Positions 29,257 through 39,054 are shown, counted from the first letter of the stretch. The stretch: DNA of 64,000 bases from Zoogloea oryzae (GCF_030161255.1 NZ_BSPX01000012.1:8919-72918); one strand, 5' to 3'. The notes: generated by a model from the letters alone, not told the origin. Translations and numbers: made by a program.

Positions 29257-29451
29257 TCAGGCCACTTCGTCGATCCAGGCCTGCTGGATCGCCTCAAGCA
29301 CCCGTTCGCCGCAGTGCTTGGGGTCGTCGTTGAACTCGGGCAGCGCCATCACCCAGCGCATCAGGTCAACAAAGTTGACCTTTTCAGGGTTCACATCGGG
29401 ATGCGCTTCGGATAGCTGGATGCCGATTTCCTGAACGTCAGTCCACTTCAT
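29257..29451 (-). CDS. iscX: Fe-S cluster assembly protein IscX
   Basis: A 64-aa acidic protein, the small adaptor that binds IscS and iron and tunes cluster synthesis. MKWTDVQEIGIQLSEAHPDV and the VNFVDLMRWVMALPEF segment are the family signature. The ATG at 29451 shares one base with the fdx stop (TGATG), the normal hscBA-fdx-iscX end of the isc operon. Confidence 0.96.
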   Translation of the reverse strand: MKWTDVQEIGIQLSEAHPDVNPEKVNFVDLMRWVMALPEFNDDPKHCGERVLEAIQQAWIDEVA

Positions 29452-29792
29452 CAGTGCTTGCCCTCCCGGGCCATGTTGATCGAGTACTTGGGAATCTCGA
29501 CGGTCAGCGGCGTGGTGCCGACCACCGCCTGACACGACAGGCGCGAGTTGGGCTCAAGGCCCCAGGCTTTGTCGAGGAGATCCTCTTCCAGCTCTTCCGC
29601 CGGCTCGAGGCTGTTGAAGCCTTCCCGCACGATCACGTGGCAGGTGGTGCACGCACAGGATTTCTCGCAGGCGTGCTCGATCTCGATGTCGTTGGCGAGC
29701 AGCGTGTCGCAGATCGTCTGGCCGGGTTCGGCCTCGAGTACCGCGCCTTCGGGGCACAACTCCACGTGGGGGAGCACAATCAGGGTCGTCAT
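29451..29792 (-). CDS. fdx: ISC system [2Fe-2S] ferredoxin
   Basis: A 113-aa adrenodoxin-type ferredoxin that delivers electrons during Fe-S assembly on IscU. The cluster ligands are in CEKSCACTTCH plus a downstream Cys in SRLSCQAVV. The start MTTLIVLPHVELCPEG matches the family. A larger overlapping frame exists but is a shadow. It follows hscA after 8 nt. Confidence 0.97.
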   Translation of the reverse strand: MTTLIVLPHVELCPEGAVLEAEPGQTICDTLLANDIEIEHACEKSCACTTCHVIVREGFNSLEPAEELEEDLLDKAWGLEPNSRLSCQAVVGTTPLTVEIPKYSINMAREGKH

Positions 29793-29800
29793 GTTCGGTC

Positions 29801-31669
29801 TTAAATCTTGATGTCGTCGATCTTGTGGCCGGCCAGGGCCTCGCGGATGCTCTTGTCCATCCGGCGCGATGCGAACTCGTTGGAGGCACGGTTGAAGGCT
29901 TCCAGCTGGATCTTGATCGCCCGCACGTCCTGCCCTTCGGCTGCGGTGCGCAGCGCGGCGATGGCCACATCCAGCGACGCCCGTTCGGCAGCGTTGAGCA
30001 GTCCGCCATCGATGGCCAGGGCCTTGTCGGTGGCTTCGACGACGCGGGCCGCCTCGACCTGCTGTTCCTTCAGGCCGCGCAGTTCCATGTCGCGCTGGGC
30101 GTGCTCGAAACCAGCCTTCAGCATCTCGGCGATCTCGTCGTCGGCAAGGCCGTAGGACGGCTTCACCTCGACCCGCGCCTCGACGCCGGTGGCCTGCTCC
30201 CGGGCGGTGACCGACAGCAGGCCGTCGGCATCGACCTGGAAGGTCACGCGGATGCGCGCGGCGCCCGCCACCATCGGCGGAATGCCACGCAACTCGAAAC
30301 GGGCCAGCGAGCGGCAGTCGGAAACCAGCTCGCGCTCGCCCTGCACCACGTGGAAGGCCATGGCCGTCTGGCCATCCTTGAAGGTGGTGAAATCCTGGGC
30401 GCGAGCCGTGGGAATAGTGGAATTGCGGGGGATGATCTTCTCGACCAGCCCGCCCATCGTCTCGATGCCGAGGGACAGGGGAATCACGTCGAGGAGCAGC
30501 CATTCGTCCTCGCCAGCCCGGTTGCCGGCCAGCACGTTGGCCTGCATCGCGGCGCCCACGGCGACGACGGTGTCGGGATCGAGGTTGGTGAGGGGCGTCT
30601 GGCCAAAGAAGTCGCCGACGGCTTTCTGAACGTGGGGCATGCGCGTGGCGCCGCCCACCATCACCACACCCTTCACGTCGGAGGGGTCGAGGCCGGCGTC
30701 GCGCAGGGCTTTCTTGAGCGGACGAATGGTCTTGTCCACCAGTGGCCGGGTGATGTCCACGAACACGTCGCGGGAAATGACGAGGTCCACCTCGTCACCG
30801 CTGTCGAGGGTCATGCAGATCGGCACGGATTCGTCGAGGGTCAGGCGTTCCTTCACCTCGCGGGCCTTCATCAGCATGCGCCGGGAGTCCCGGTCGGACG
30901 GCAGCGAGATGCCGGCGTTGTCGAGCATCCAGCAGAACAGGCGATGGTCGAAGTCGTCGCCGCCCAGGGCCGCATCGCCGCTGGTGGCCACCACCTCGAA
31001 CACCCCGCGGGAGAGCCGCAGGATGGAGATGTCGAAGGTGCCGCCACCCAGGTCGTACACCGCATAGACGCCTTCCGAGGCGTTCTCGAGACCATAGGCG
31101 ATGGCCGCGGCGGTGGGCTCGTTGAGCAAGCGCAGCACATTGAGCCCGGCCAGCCGGGCCGCATCCTTGGTGGCCTGACGCTGAGCGTCGTCGAAGTAGG
31201 CGGGCACGGTGATGACCGCGCCGGTGAGCTCTCCGCCCAGGCTGCGTTCGGCGCGGATGCGCAGATCCTTGAGAATCTCGGCGGAGACTTCCACCGGGCT
31301 CTTCACGCCCTGGATGGTGCGCAGGCGGACCATGCCTTCGGTGTCGACGAAGTCGTAGGGCATGGTCTCGACGTGGGCGACGTCTTTCAGGCCACGGCCC
31401 ATGAAGCGCTTGACCGACACGATGGTGTTGCGCGGATCGACCGCCTGGGTGGCCATCGCCTTGCGGCCGACGACGATCTGGCCGTCGGGCAGGTAATGCA
31501 CGATGGACGGCAGCAGCATCTTGCCGTCTTCGTCCTGCAGGCACTGGGGGATGCCGTTGCGCACGGTGGCCACCAGGGAGTTGGTCGTACCCAGATCGAT
31601 CCCCACCGCCAGCCGGTGCTGGTGCGGCAGGGTGGACAGGCCCGGTTCGGAGATTTGCAGCAGAGCCAT
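29801..31669 (-). CDS. hscA: Fe-S protein assembly chaperone HscA
   Basis: A 622-aa Hsp70 dedicated to releasing clusters from IscU. The ATPase domain starts with VGIDLGTTNSLVAT and contains YDLGGGTFDISIL. The C-terminal substrate-binding domain recognises the LPPVK motif of IscU, which is intact in the iscU gene here. The length matches HscA (616 aa in E. coli) rather than DnaK. Its start shares 1 nt with the hscB stop. Confidence 0.97.
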   Translation of the reverse strand: MALLQISEPGLSTLPHQHRLAVGIDLGTTNSLVATVRNGIPQCLQDEDGKMLLPSIVHYLPDGQIVVGRKAMATQAVDPRNTIVSVKRFMGRGLKDVAHVETMPYDFVDTEGMVRLRTIQGVKSPVEVSAEILKDLRIRAERSLGGELTGAVITVPAYFDDAQRQATKDAARLAGLNVLRLLNEPTAAAIAYGLENASEGVYAVYDLGGGTFDISILRLSRGVFEVVATSGDAALGGDDFDHRLFCWMLDNAGISLPSDRDSRRMLMKAREVKERLTLDESVPICMTLDSGDEVDLVISRDVFVDITRPLVDKTIRPLKKALRDAGLDPSDVKGVVMVGGATRMPHVQKAVGDFFGQTPLTNLDPDTVVAVGAAMQANVLAGNRAGEDEWLLLDVIPLSLGIETMGGLVEKIIPRNSTIPTARAQDFTTFKDGQTAMAFHVVQGERELVSDCRSLARFELRGIPPMVAGAARIRVTFQVDADGLLSVTAREQATGVEARVEVKPSYGLADDEIAEMLKAGFEHAQRDMELRGLKEQQVEAARVVEATDKALAIDGGLLNAAERASLDVAIAALRTAAEGQDVRAIKIQLEAFNRASNEFASRRMDKSIREALAGHKIDDIKI

Positions 31670-32199
31670 CAGGATTCCAGCGCCGTCAAGGCGTCATTGA
31701 TTTCATGTTGCAGCTTTTCGAGGAATTTCATGCGCCGGATGGTATCGGCGGCGGCCTCGAGATCGATGGTGTCGTCGAGCTGCCGGGCGAGCTCTTCCAC
31801 CAGCGCCTTGCTGTTGTGGCGGACGCGGCGGGAGAGTTCGTCGAGCACGTCCTCGTCGGCGGCATCGCGGGCCTCGCCGAGGGCCTCGCGCCATTCCATC
31901 TGTTCCATCAGGAACTCGGCGGACATGGCGGTGTTGGTGTCGAACGCAGGATCGACACCGCGCAGCTCAAGCAGGTAATGCCCGCGGGTGAGCGGGCCCT
32001 TGAGGGTGCGGAAGGCTTCGTTGACGTGGGTCGCCCACTGCATCGACTGACGCTTCTCGGCGTCGGACAGGTGGGCGAAACGGTCGGGATGGACCCTGCC
32101 CTGCAGATCCAGGTAGGCCTGCTCCAGCCGCTCCTCGTCAATGCGGAAGGCCGGCGTCAGGCCGAAGAGCGCAAAGTAATCCTGCTTGAGATCGAGCAT
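31669..32199 (-). CDS. hscB: Fe-S assembly co-chaperone HscB
   Basis: A 176-aa J-protein that brings IscU to HscA. The N-terminal J-domain has the HPD motif (RVHPDRFAHLSDAEKR), and the C-terminal three-helix domain contains FLMEQMEWREALGEA, the IscU-binding region. Spacing to iscA is 16 nt. Confidence 0.96.
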   Translation of the reverse strand: MLDLKQDYFALFGLTPAFRIDEERLEQAYLDLQGRVHPDRFAHLSDAEKRQSMQWATHVNEAFRTLKGPLTRGHYLLELRGVDPAFDTNTAMSAEFLMEQMEWREALGEARDAADEDVLDELSRRVRHNSKALVEELARQLDDTIDLEAAADTIRRMKFLEKLQHEINDALTALES

Positions 32200-32215
32200 C
32201 GTGGACGTTCGCGCC

Positions 32216-32539
32216 TCAGACGGTGAAGCTTTCGCCGCAGCCGCACTGATCCTTCACGTTCGGGTTGTTGAACTTGAAGCCTTCGTTGAGGCCCTCGCGC
32301 ACGAAGTCGAGTTCGGTGCCGTCCATGTAGGGCAGGCTCTTCGGGTCGATCAGCACCTTGAGACCGTGGCTTTCGAAGACGATGTCCTCGGGCAGCACCT
32401 CATCGGCAAACTCGAGCTTGTACGCCATGCCGGAACAGCCCGACGTGCGCACGCCGAGGCGGATGCCGACACCCTTGCCGCGCTTGGCGATGAAGTTGCC
32501 GATGTGGGTTGCTGCCTTGTCGGACAGGGTTACTGCCAT
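32216..32539 (-). CDS. iscA: Iron-sulfur cluster assembly protein IscA
   Basis: A 107-aa A-type carrier that transfers Fe-S clusters to target proteins. The three conserved cysteines are present in RTSGCSGMAY and the C-terminal CGCGESF. The ATG at 32539 (MAVTLSDKAATHI) is the family start; a longer open frame upstream is a shadow of iscU. Confidence 0.96.
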   Translation of the reverse strand: MAVTLSDKAATHIGNFIAKRGKGVGIRLGVRTSGCSGMAYKLEFADEVLPEDIVFESHGLKVLIDPKSLPYMDGTELDFVREGLNEGFKFNNPNVKDQCGCGESFTV

Positions 32540-32553
32540 GATCGAACTCCTTG

Positions 32554-32937
32554 TCAGCCGTTGTGCTTCTTCTTGTAATCCTCGACCGCCGCCTTGATGG
32601 CGTCTTCGGCCAGGATCGAGCAGTGGATCTTCACCGGCGGCAGGGCCAGCTCTTCGGCAATGGCGGTGTTCTTGATCTCCAGCGCCTGGTCGAGGGTCTT
32701 GCCCTTGACCCACTCGGTGACGAGGGAGCTGGAAGCGATCGCCGAGCCGCAGCCGTAGGTCTTGAACTTGGCATCTTCGATGATGCCGTCCTTGCCGACC
32801 TTGATCTGCAGCTTCATCACGTCGCCACACGCCGGGGCGCCGACCATGCCGGTGCCCACGCCGTCGTCTTCCTTGCCGAAAGCACCGACGTTACGGGGAT
32901 TCTCGTAGTGGTCCAGAACCTTTTCGCTGTATGCCAT
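32554..32937 (-). CDS. iscU: Fe-S cluster scaffold protein IscU
   Basis: A 127-aa scaffold on which IscS sulfur and iron are assembled into a [2Fe-2S] cluster. The cluster cysteines are in APACGDV, YGCGSAIASS and KIHCSILAEDA. The HscA recognition motif LPPVK directly precedes the last one. The ATG at 32937 (MAYSEKVLDHYENPRN) was chosen over a longer in-frame opening. Confidence 0.98.
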   Translation of the reverse strand: MAYSEKVLDHYENPRNVGAFGKEDDGVGTGMVGAPACGDVMKLQIKVGKDGIIEDAKFKTYGCGSAIASSSLVTEWVKGKTLDQALEIKNTAIAEELALPPVKIHCSILAEDAIKAAVEDYKKKHNG

Positions 32938-32950
32938 TTTTGCTCTCCTG

Positions 32951-34168
32951 TCAGTGCGCTGCCCACTGCACGGTGTCAAGGTCGATGCCTTCCTTGAACA
33001 TGTCCCACAGGGGCGACAGTTCGCGGAGCTTGCCGACCTTGCGCTGCAGCAAGTCGATTGTATAGTCGATTTCCTCGTCCGTCGTGAAGCGGCCGATGGT
33101 GAAACGGATGGAACTGTGGGCGAGCTCGTCGTTGCGGCCCAGGGCGCGCAGCACGTACGAGGGCTCGAGGCTCGCCGAGGTGCAGGCCGAACCGCTCGAC
33201 ACGGCGATGTCCTTGATCGCCATGATCAGGGATTCGCCTTCCACGTAGGCGAAGCTGATGTTCAGGTTGTGGGGCACGCGATGGACCATGTCGCCATTGA
33301 CGAAGGTTTCCTCGATCTGGCTGAGGCCCTTCAGCAGGCGGTCACGCAGGGCGCCGACGCGCTTGTTCTCTTCGGCCATCTCGAGGCGGGCCAGGCGGAA
33401 GGCCTCACCCATGCCGACGATCTGGTGGGTGGCCAGGGTGCCGGAGCGCAAGCCACGCTCGTGGCCGCCGCCGTGCATCTGGGCTTCGAGGCGCACGCGC
33501 GGCTTGCGACGCACGTAAAGCGCGCCGATGCCCTTCGGGCCGTAGGTTTTGTGGGCCGAGAAGGACATCAGATCAACCTTCAGCTTGGAGAGGTCGATCT
33601 CGACCTTGCCGGTGGCCTGGGCCGCATCCACGTGGAAGATGATGCCCTTCTCGCGGCAGATCTCGCCGATCTCGGCGATGGGCTGGATCACCCCGACTTC
33701 GTTATTCACGAACATCACCGACACCAGGACGGTGTCCGGGCGGATCGCTGCCTTCAGCACGTCCAGGTCGATCAGGCCGTCTTCCTTCACGTCGAGGTAG
33801 GTGGCCTCGAAGCCGACGCGCTCAAGCTCGCGCACGGTGTCGAGCACGGCCTTGTGTTCGGTCTTGAGGGTGATGATGTGCTTGCCCTTGCCGGAATAGA
33901 AATGGGCTGCACCCTTGATCGCCAGGTTGTTGGATTCGGTGGCGCCGGAGGTCCAGATGATTTCCTTCGAGTCGGCACCCACCAGCGCCGCGACTTCCTC
34001 ACGGGCCTCTTCAACGGCCTTCTCGGCGGTCCAGCCGAAGGCGTGGCTGCGGGATGCCGGGTTGCCGAACAGCTCGGTGAGGTAGGGGATCATCTTCTCC
34101 GCGACGCGGGGATCCACCGGCGTGGTCGCCGAGTAATCGAGGTAGATCGGAAACTTGAGCATCTTCAT
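32951..34168 (-). CDS. iscS: Cysteine desulfurase IscS
   Basis: A 405-aa PLP enzyme that takes sulfur from cysteine for Fe-S clusters and thiolation. The PLP lysine is in SFSAHKTYGPKGIGALY, and the persulfide-forming cysteine loop reads SSGSACTSASLEPSYVLRAL, the long flexible loop of group I enzymes. Its length and C-terminus (LREISPLWDMFKEGID-like) match IscS. It lies directly upstream of iscU with a 13-nt gap. Confidence 0.98.
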   Translation of the reverse strand: MKMLKFPIYLDYSATTPVDPRVAEKMIPYLTELFGNPASRSHAFGWTAEKAVEEAREEVAALVGADSKEIIWTSGATESNNLAIKGAAHFYSGKGKHIITLKTEHKAVLDTVRELERVGFEATYLDVKEDGLIDLDVLKAAIRPDTVLVSVMFVNNEVGVIQPIAEIGEICREKGIIFHVDAAQATGKVEIDLSKLKVDLMSFSAHKTYGPKGIGALYVRRKPRVRLEAQMHGGGHERGLRSGTLATHQIVGMGEAFRLARLEMAEENKRVGALRDRLLKGLSQIEETFVNGDMVHRVPHNLNISFAYVEGESLIMAIKDIAVSSGSACTSASLEPSYVLRALGRNDELAHSSIRFTIGRFTTDEEIDYTIDLLQRKVGKLRELSPLWDMFKEGIDLDTVQWAAH

Positions 34169-34206
34169 CTTCTCCGTACAGCAAAAATTTTAAACCGTTC
34201 AGAAAC

Positions 34207-35355
<1,149 letters not shown>

Positions 35356-35372
35356 CGATCGCTCCTGTGAAA

Positions 35373-35855
35373 TCAGGCCGTTGCCTGGATGACGCCCTTG
35401 GCGGACGCACCCGAGCGCTCGTCGTGAAGCACCGACACCTGTGCCGCCTTGGCGCGCTGCTGCTCGACGAGGTTGGCCAGCGTCACCGAGTGCAGGTATT
35501 CATACATGCGACGGTTGAGGTTGGTCCACAGCTCGTGGGTCATGCAGCGGTGCTCGTCCTTGCAGTTTTCCTTGCCGCCGCAGGAGGTGGCATCCAGCGG
35601 CTCATCCACTGCCGCGATGATGTCGGCAACGGTGATCGACGCCATGTCCCGGGCCAGTGCGTAGCCGCCGCCGGGGCCGCGGACGCTGCTGACCAGCTCG
35701 AAACGACGGAGCTTGCCAAACAGCTGCTCGAGGTAGGAAAGGGAGATCTTCTGGCGATCGGCGATGCCCGCCAGCGTCACGGGGCCCTCGGCACAACGCA
35801 GCGCCAGATCAATCATTGCCGTGACGGCAAAACGACCTTTGGTGGTGAGTCTCAT
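35373..35855 (-). CDS. iscR: Fe-S cluster-sensing transcription regulator IscR
   Basis: A 160-aa Rrf2-family regulator. The winged helix lies in residues 1-80 (MRLTTKGRFAVTAMIDLAL, then LSYLEQLFGKLRR). The cluster ligands Cys92, Cys98, Cys104 and His107 are all present with the classical C-x5-C-x5-C spacing. Holo-IscR represses isc genes through type 1 sites; a match to such a site lies 26 nt upstream of the start. It heads the isc genes, so the operon should be autoregulated. Confidence 0.97.
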   Translation of the reverse strand: MRLTTKGRFAVTAMIDLALRCAEGPVTLAGIADRQKISLSYLEQLFGKLRRFELVSSVRGPGGGYALARDMASITVADIIAAVDEPLDATSCGGKENCKDEHRCMTHELWTNLNRRMYEYLHSVTLANLVEQQRAKAAQVSVLHDERSGASAKGVIQATA

Positions 35856-35880
35856 GGTGGCTCCTGGGGGCGGGCAATTA

Positions 35881-35905
35881 ATAGTTGAACGTTTCAGTCA
35901 AGAAT
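35881..35905. promoter_or_regulatory. Type 1 IscR operator upstream of iscR
   Basis: The 25 bp starting ATAGTTGAAC and ending CAAGAAT match the published type 1 IscR consensus (ATASYYGACTRwwwYAGTCRRSTAT) at 22 of 25 positions. The mismatches are at positions 9, 10 and 23. The site overlaps the predicted -10 and start region, so bound IscR would block transcription. Confidence 0.7.
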
Positions 35906-35929
35906 ACCAAACCCGACAAAAACGATCAA
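35901..35929 (-). promoter_or_regulatory. Predicted sigma70 promoter of iscR operon
   Basis: Minus-strand -35 TTGATC (35924-35929) and -10 TATTCT (35901-35906) are separated by 17 nt. The IscR site covers the -10 element, fitting autorepression. Both hexamers match consensus at four positions. Confidence 0.5.
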
Positions 35930-35957
35930 CTATTTTCACGCCAGCAACACAGGCCGC

Positions 35958-36722
35958 TCAATCCACCATCTTGCCGAGCCCTTGCGGGTCGAAGGCGTCT
36001 TCGGACTTGGCGGCTTCTTCCACCGAAATCCCCGCTTCGGCGAGCTTGTCGAGCAGCACGCGGATGCGCCGGTCGGTCTCGACGGCGTGGTCGAGCAGGC
36101 CGTGCAGCGCCTTGGAAACCGGGTCGTCCAGATCGCGGGTGACGCCGTAGGCGGTGAAGCCCATCTGCTCGGCCTTGGCCTCGCGGGCCCGGGCGGCGTC
36201 GTCCTTGCCGGCCTCGATGACACGGGCCGGATTGCCGACCGCGGTCGCCCCTGCCGGCACCGGCTTGACCACCACCGCGTTGGAACCCACCTTGGCCCCG
36301 TCGCCCACCTCGAAGCCACCCAGCACCTTGGCGCCGGCGCCGATCACGACGCCGCGCCCCAGCGTGGGATGACGCTTGGTGCCACGGTAGAGGGACGTGC
36401 CGCCGAGGGTCACACCCTGATAGATGGTGCAGTCGTCGCCGATCTCGGCAGTCTCGCCGATCACCACGCCCATGCCGTGGTCGATGAACACCCGCCGGCC
36501 GATGGTCGCGCCGGGGTGGATCTCGATGCCGGTGAGCATCCGCCCCACATGGCTGCTGAAACGCCCGACCCAGCGAAAACCGTTGGTCCACGCAAGATGG
36601 GCAAAACGATGCAGCCACAGGGCGTGCATCCCGGGATAGCAGGTGAGCACTTCCCACCTGGAGCGTGCGGCCGGATCTCGCTCAAGCACATTGGCGATGT
36701 CCTCACGCAGACGACTGAACAT
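35958..36722 (-). CDS. cysE: Serine O-acetyltransferase
   Basis: A 254-aa hexapeptide-repeat transferase that makes O-acetylserine, the carbon backbone of cysteine. The left-handed helix with IHPGATIGRRVFIDHGMGVVIG-type repeats, the DDCTIYQGVTLGGTS active region and GAKVGSNAVVVKPVP are diagnostic. The C-terminal tail after residue 200 is longer than in the minimal form. It sits between trmJ and iscR; cysteine is the sulfur source for IscS, and an IscR-like operator lies in its promoter region. Confidence 0.96.
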   Translation of the reverse strand: MFSRLREDIANVLERDPAARSRWEVLTCYPGMHALWLHRFAHLAWTNGFRWVGRFSSHVGRMLTGIEIHPGATIGRRVFIDHGMGVVIGETAEIGDDCTIYQGVTLGGTSLYRGTKRHPTLGRGVVIGAGAKVLGGFEVGDGAKVGSNAVVVKPVPAGATAVGNPARVIEAGKDDAARAREAKAEQMGFTAYGVTRDLDDPVSKALHGLLDHAVETDRRIRVLLDKLAEAGISVEEAAKSEDAFDPQGLGKMVD

Positions 36723-36798
36723 GAAAGGGAACTCCCGAAACGAATCGCGCTGTTTTCCGCCCCCGCCGGCCCGGGATGGAACCGGGCGGGAGATTTTT

Positions 36799-36823
36799 AT
36801 TTCCGACTATTTTAGTCTACTTT
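36799..36823. promoter_or_regulatory. Candidate type 1 IscR operator upstream of cysE
   Basis: The 13-bp core GACTATTTTAGTC (36805-36817) fits the IscR core GACTRwwwYAGTC perfectly. With 6-nt flanks the 25-mer scores 21 of 25 against the type 1 consensus. It lies 76 nt upstream of the cysE start, overlaps the trmJ stop codon and contains a -10-like TAAAAT on the minus strand. Confidence 0.55.
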
Positions 36824-37539
36824 TTTTCAAAGGCGGTCAGCATTCCACGCAGAATGTTGATTTCGTCCTTCTCGAGCTGGATCCGCCCGAACAGCCGGCG
36901 CAGGCGCGGCCACAGGCGCTTGGAGTTGCTCGGATGGAAGAAACCGCTGGCGGTGATCGCCCGGTCGAGGTGGCTGAAGAAGCCCTCCACCTGCTCGAAG
37001 GTCGCCAGCTCGGATTCGAGATTCGGCGGCTCGCCCGGATCGAGCGCCGCCATCCGCAGCTCGTAGCACAGCACCTGCACCGCCGCCCCCAGGTTGAGCG
37101 ACGAGTATTCGGCGCTCACCGGGATCTTCACCGGCATGTGGCACAGGGACACGTCTTCGTTCGAGAGCCCGACCGTCTCGTTACCGAAGACCAGCGCCAC
37201 GTCACCGAAGCTGGTGCGCGAGACGATGTCGCCGGCGGCGTCCCGCGCCCACTTCATGGGCACCGCGAGCTCGCGTCGGCGCGCGGTGAGCGCCGCAGCG
37301 AACACCGTGCCCTCCAGCGCCTCGGCGAGGCTGCCGACGACCCGCGCGTTGGCGAGGATGTCGTCGGCGCCCGCCGCACGGGCGGTGGCCACCGGATCGG
37401 GGAAAGAATGGGGTGAGACGAGCACCAGCTGCGACAGACCCATGGTTTTCATGGCCCTGGCCGCGGCTCCGATATTGCCCGGATGACTGGTACGGGAAAG
37501 TACGACTCGCACGCGCTCAAGCGCGCCATCGTGGTTCAT
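36817..37539 (-). CDS. trmJ: tRNA (cytidine/uridine-2'-O)-methyltransferase TrmJ
   Basis: A 240-aa SPOUT methyltransferase that 2'-O-methylates position 32 of tRNAs. The family features are VRVVLSRTSHPGNIGAAARAMKTMG, VFGNETVGLSNED and IPVSAEYSSLNLGAAVQVLCYE, which form the trefoil knot. The ATG at 37539 gives the normal N-terminus; the open frame further upstream runs into suhB on the other strand. The trmJ-cysE-iscR order is common in proteobacteria. Confidence 0.95.
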   Translation of the reverse strand: MNHDGALERVRVVLSRTSHPGNIGAAARAMKTMGLSQLVLVSPHSFPDPVATARAAGADDILANARVVGSLAEALEGTVFAAALTARRRELAVPMKWARDAAGDIVSRTSFGDVALVFGNETVGLSNEDVSLCHMPVKIPVSAEYSSLNLGAAVQVLCYELRMAALDPGEPPNLESELATFEQVEGFFSHLDRAITASGFFHPSNSKRLWPRLRRLFGRIQLEKDEINILRGMLTAFEKK

Positions 37540-37618
37540 ATTAAAATGTGGGGTTTCCGAATTAGTGTCGACCGGTGGGGGCAATCCTGCCCGGGCCGGC
37601 CAACCTTGCCAGACACCC

Positions 37619-38425
37619 ATGCATCCCACTCTGAACATCGCCATCAAGGCCGCACGCCGTGCCGCCGCCGTCATCAACCGGGCTTCGAACGACGTCGAAC
37701 TCCTGCGGGTCGAATCCAAGTCGCCCAACGACTTCGTCACCGAAGTCGACCGGGCAGCCGAAGAAGCCATCATCCAGGTGCTGCGCGATGCTTATCCGAC
37801 CCACGCCATTTTAGCAGAAGAGTCCGGCGAGACCGGCCCGGAGGCCGAGACCGAGTACCAGTGGATCATCGACCCCCTCGACGGCACCACCAACTTCATC
37901 CACGGTTTCCCGCAGTACGCGATCTCCATCGCCCTGGCCCGCCGCGGCGTGGTCGAGCAGGCGGTCGTCTATGATCCGAACCGCAACGAGATGTTCACCG
38001 CCTCCAAGGGCGCTGGCGCCTTCCTGAACGACCGCCGCATCCGCGTCTCCAAGCGCCTGCGCCTGCAGGAAGCCCTGGTCGGCACCGGATTCCCGTATCG
38101 CCAGTTCGGCAACGTCGATACCTACCTCGCCATCTTCAAGGAACTCACCCAGAAGACCGCCGGCCTGCGCCGTCCGGGCGCCGCGTCGCTGGATCTGGCC
38201 TACGTGGCCGCCGGCCGTCTCGACGCCTTCTGGGAATTCGGCCTGTCGCCGTGGGACATGGCTGCCGGCAGCCTGCTGATCAGCGAGGCAGGCGGTCTGG
38301 TGAGCGATCTGGCCGGTGAATCCGACTACCTCACCACCGGCAACATCGTGGCCGGCACCCCAAAGGTGTTCCCCCCGCTCATGCAGATCATCCAGGGCCA
38401 CTGCGCCGACAAGATCTCCGCCTGA
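37619..38425 (+). CDS. suhB: Inositol-1-monophosphatase family protein SuhB
   Basis: A 268-aa Mg-dependent phosphatase. The metal motifs ILAEESGE, DPLDGTTNFIHGFP and WDMAAGSLLISEAGG are intact. In E. coli SuhB also joins the rRNA antitermination complex, so the physiological role may be regulatory. The ATG at 37619 gives MHPTLNIAIKAARRAA, the family start. It is divergent from trmJ and its stop overlaps the tesA start by 1 nt. Confidence 0.95.
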   Translation: MHPTLNIAIKAARRAAAVINRASNDVELLRVESKSPNDFVTEVDRAAEEAIIQVLRDAYPTHAILAEESGETGPEAETEYQWIIDPLDGTTNFIHGFPQYAISIALARRGVVEQAVVYDPNRNEMFTASKGAGAFLNDRRIRVSKRLRLQEALVGTGFPYRQFGNVDTYLAIFKELTQKTAGLRRPGAASLDLAYVAAGRLDAFWEFGLSPWDMAAGSLLISEAGGLVSDLAGESDYLTTGNIVAGTPKVFPPLMQIIQGHCADKISA

Positions 38426-39039
38426 TGCGCGCCGTCGCCCTCCTCCGCACCCTGCTGGCGAGCCTGCTGCTGATGGCAGCGCCCGCCTTTGCCGGCACGG
38501 TGCTGGTGTGGGGCGACAGCCTGTCGGCAGGCTACGGCCTGCGTCCCACCGAAGCCTGGCCGGCGCTGCTCGAGTTGCGTCTGCATGAATCGAAACTGCC
38601 CCTCAAGGTTGTAAACGCCAGCATCAGCGGCGAAACCACCGCCGGCGGGCGCAGCCGGCTGCCGGCCGCACTGCAGGCCCACCGGCCTTCGGTGGTGGTG
38701 ATCGAACTGGGCGCCAACGACGGCCTGCGCGGTCTGCCCATCCCGGCCATGAACGCCAACCTGCAGGCAATGATCGACGCCAGCCGCCAAGCCGGCGCAC
38801 GGGTGCTGCTGGTGGGCATGCAGATGCCGCCCAACTACGGCCCCGACTACACCGCGCGGTTCGCCAGGACGTATCAGGATCTCGCCCGGACCAACAAGGT
38901 CCGGCTCGTGCCTTTCATGATGGCCGGCTTCGCCGACAAGCCGGATCACTTCCAACAGGACGGCATCCACCCCACCGCCGAGGCGCAGCCGAAGATCCTC
39001 GACACCATCTGGCGCGAACTCAAGCCGCTGCTGCGCTAG
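38425..39039 (+). CDS. tesA: Periplasmic GDSL esterase / acyl-CoA thioesterase I (TesA)
   Basis: A 204-aa SGNH hydrolase with a signal peptide ending in APAFA at about residue 23. Block I VWGDSLSAGYG holds the nucleophilic Ser, block III is GANDGLRG, and block V DGIHP holds the Asp-His pair. It hydrolyses acyl-CoAs, esters and lysophospholipids in vitro; the periplasmic substrate is unclear. The start codon shares one base with the suhB stop. Confidence 0.93.
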   Translation: MRAVALLRTLLASLLLMAAPAFAGTVLVWGDSLSAGYGLRPTEAWPALLELRLHESKLPLKVVNASISGETTAGGRSRLPAALQAHRPSVVVIELGANDGLRGLPIPAMNANLQAMIDASRQAGARVLLVGMQMPPNYGPDYTARFARTYQDLARTNKVRLVPFMMAGFADKPDHFQQDGIHPTAEAQPKILDTIWRELKPLLR

Positions 39040-39054
39040 ATTCGCGCCGCCCGC

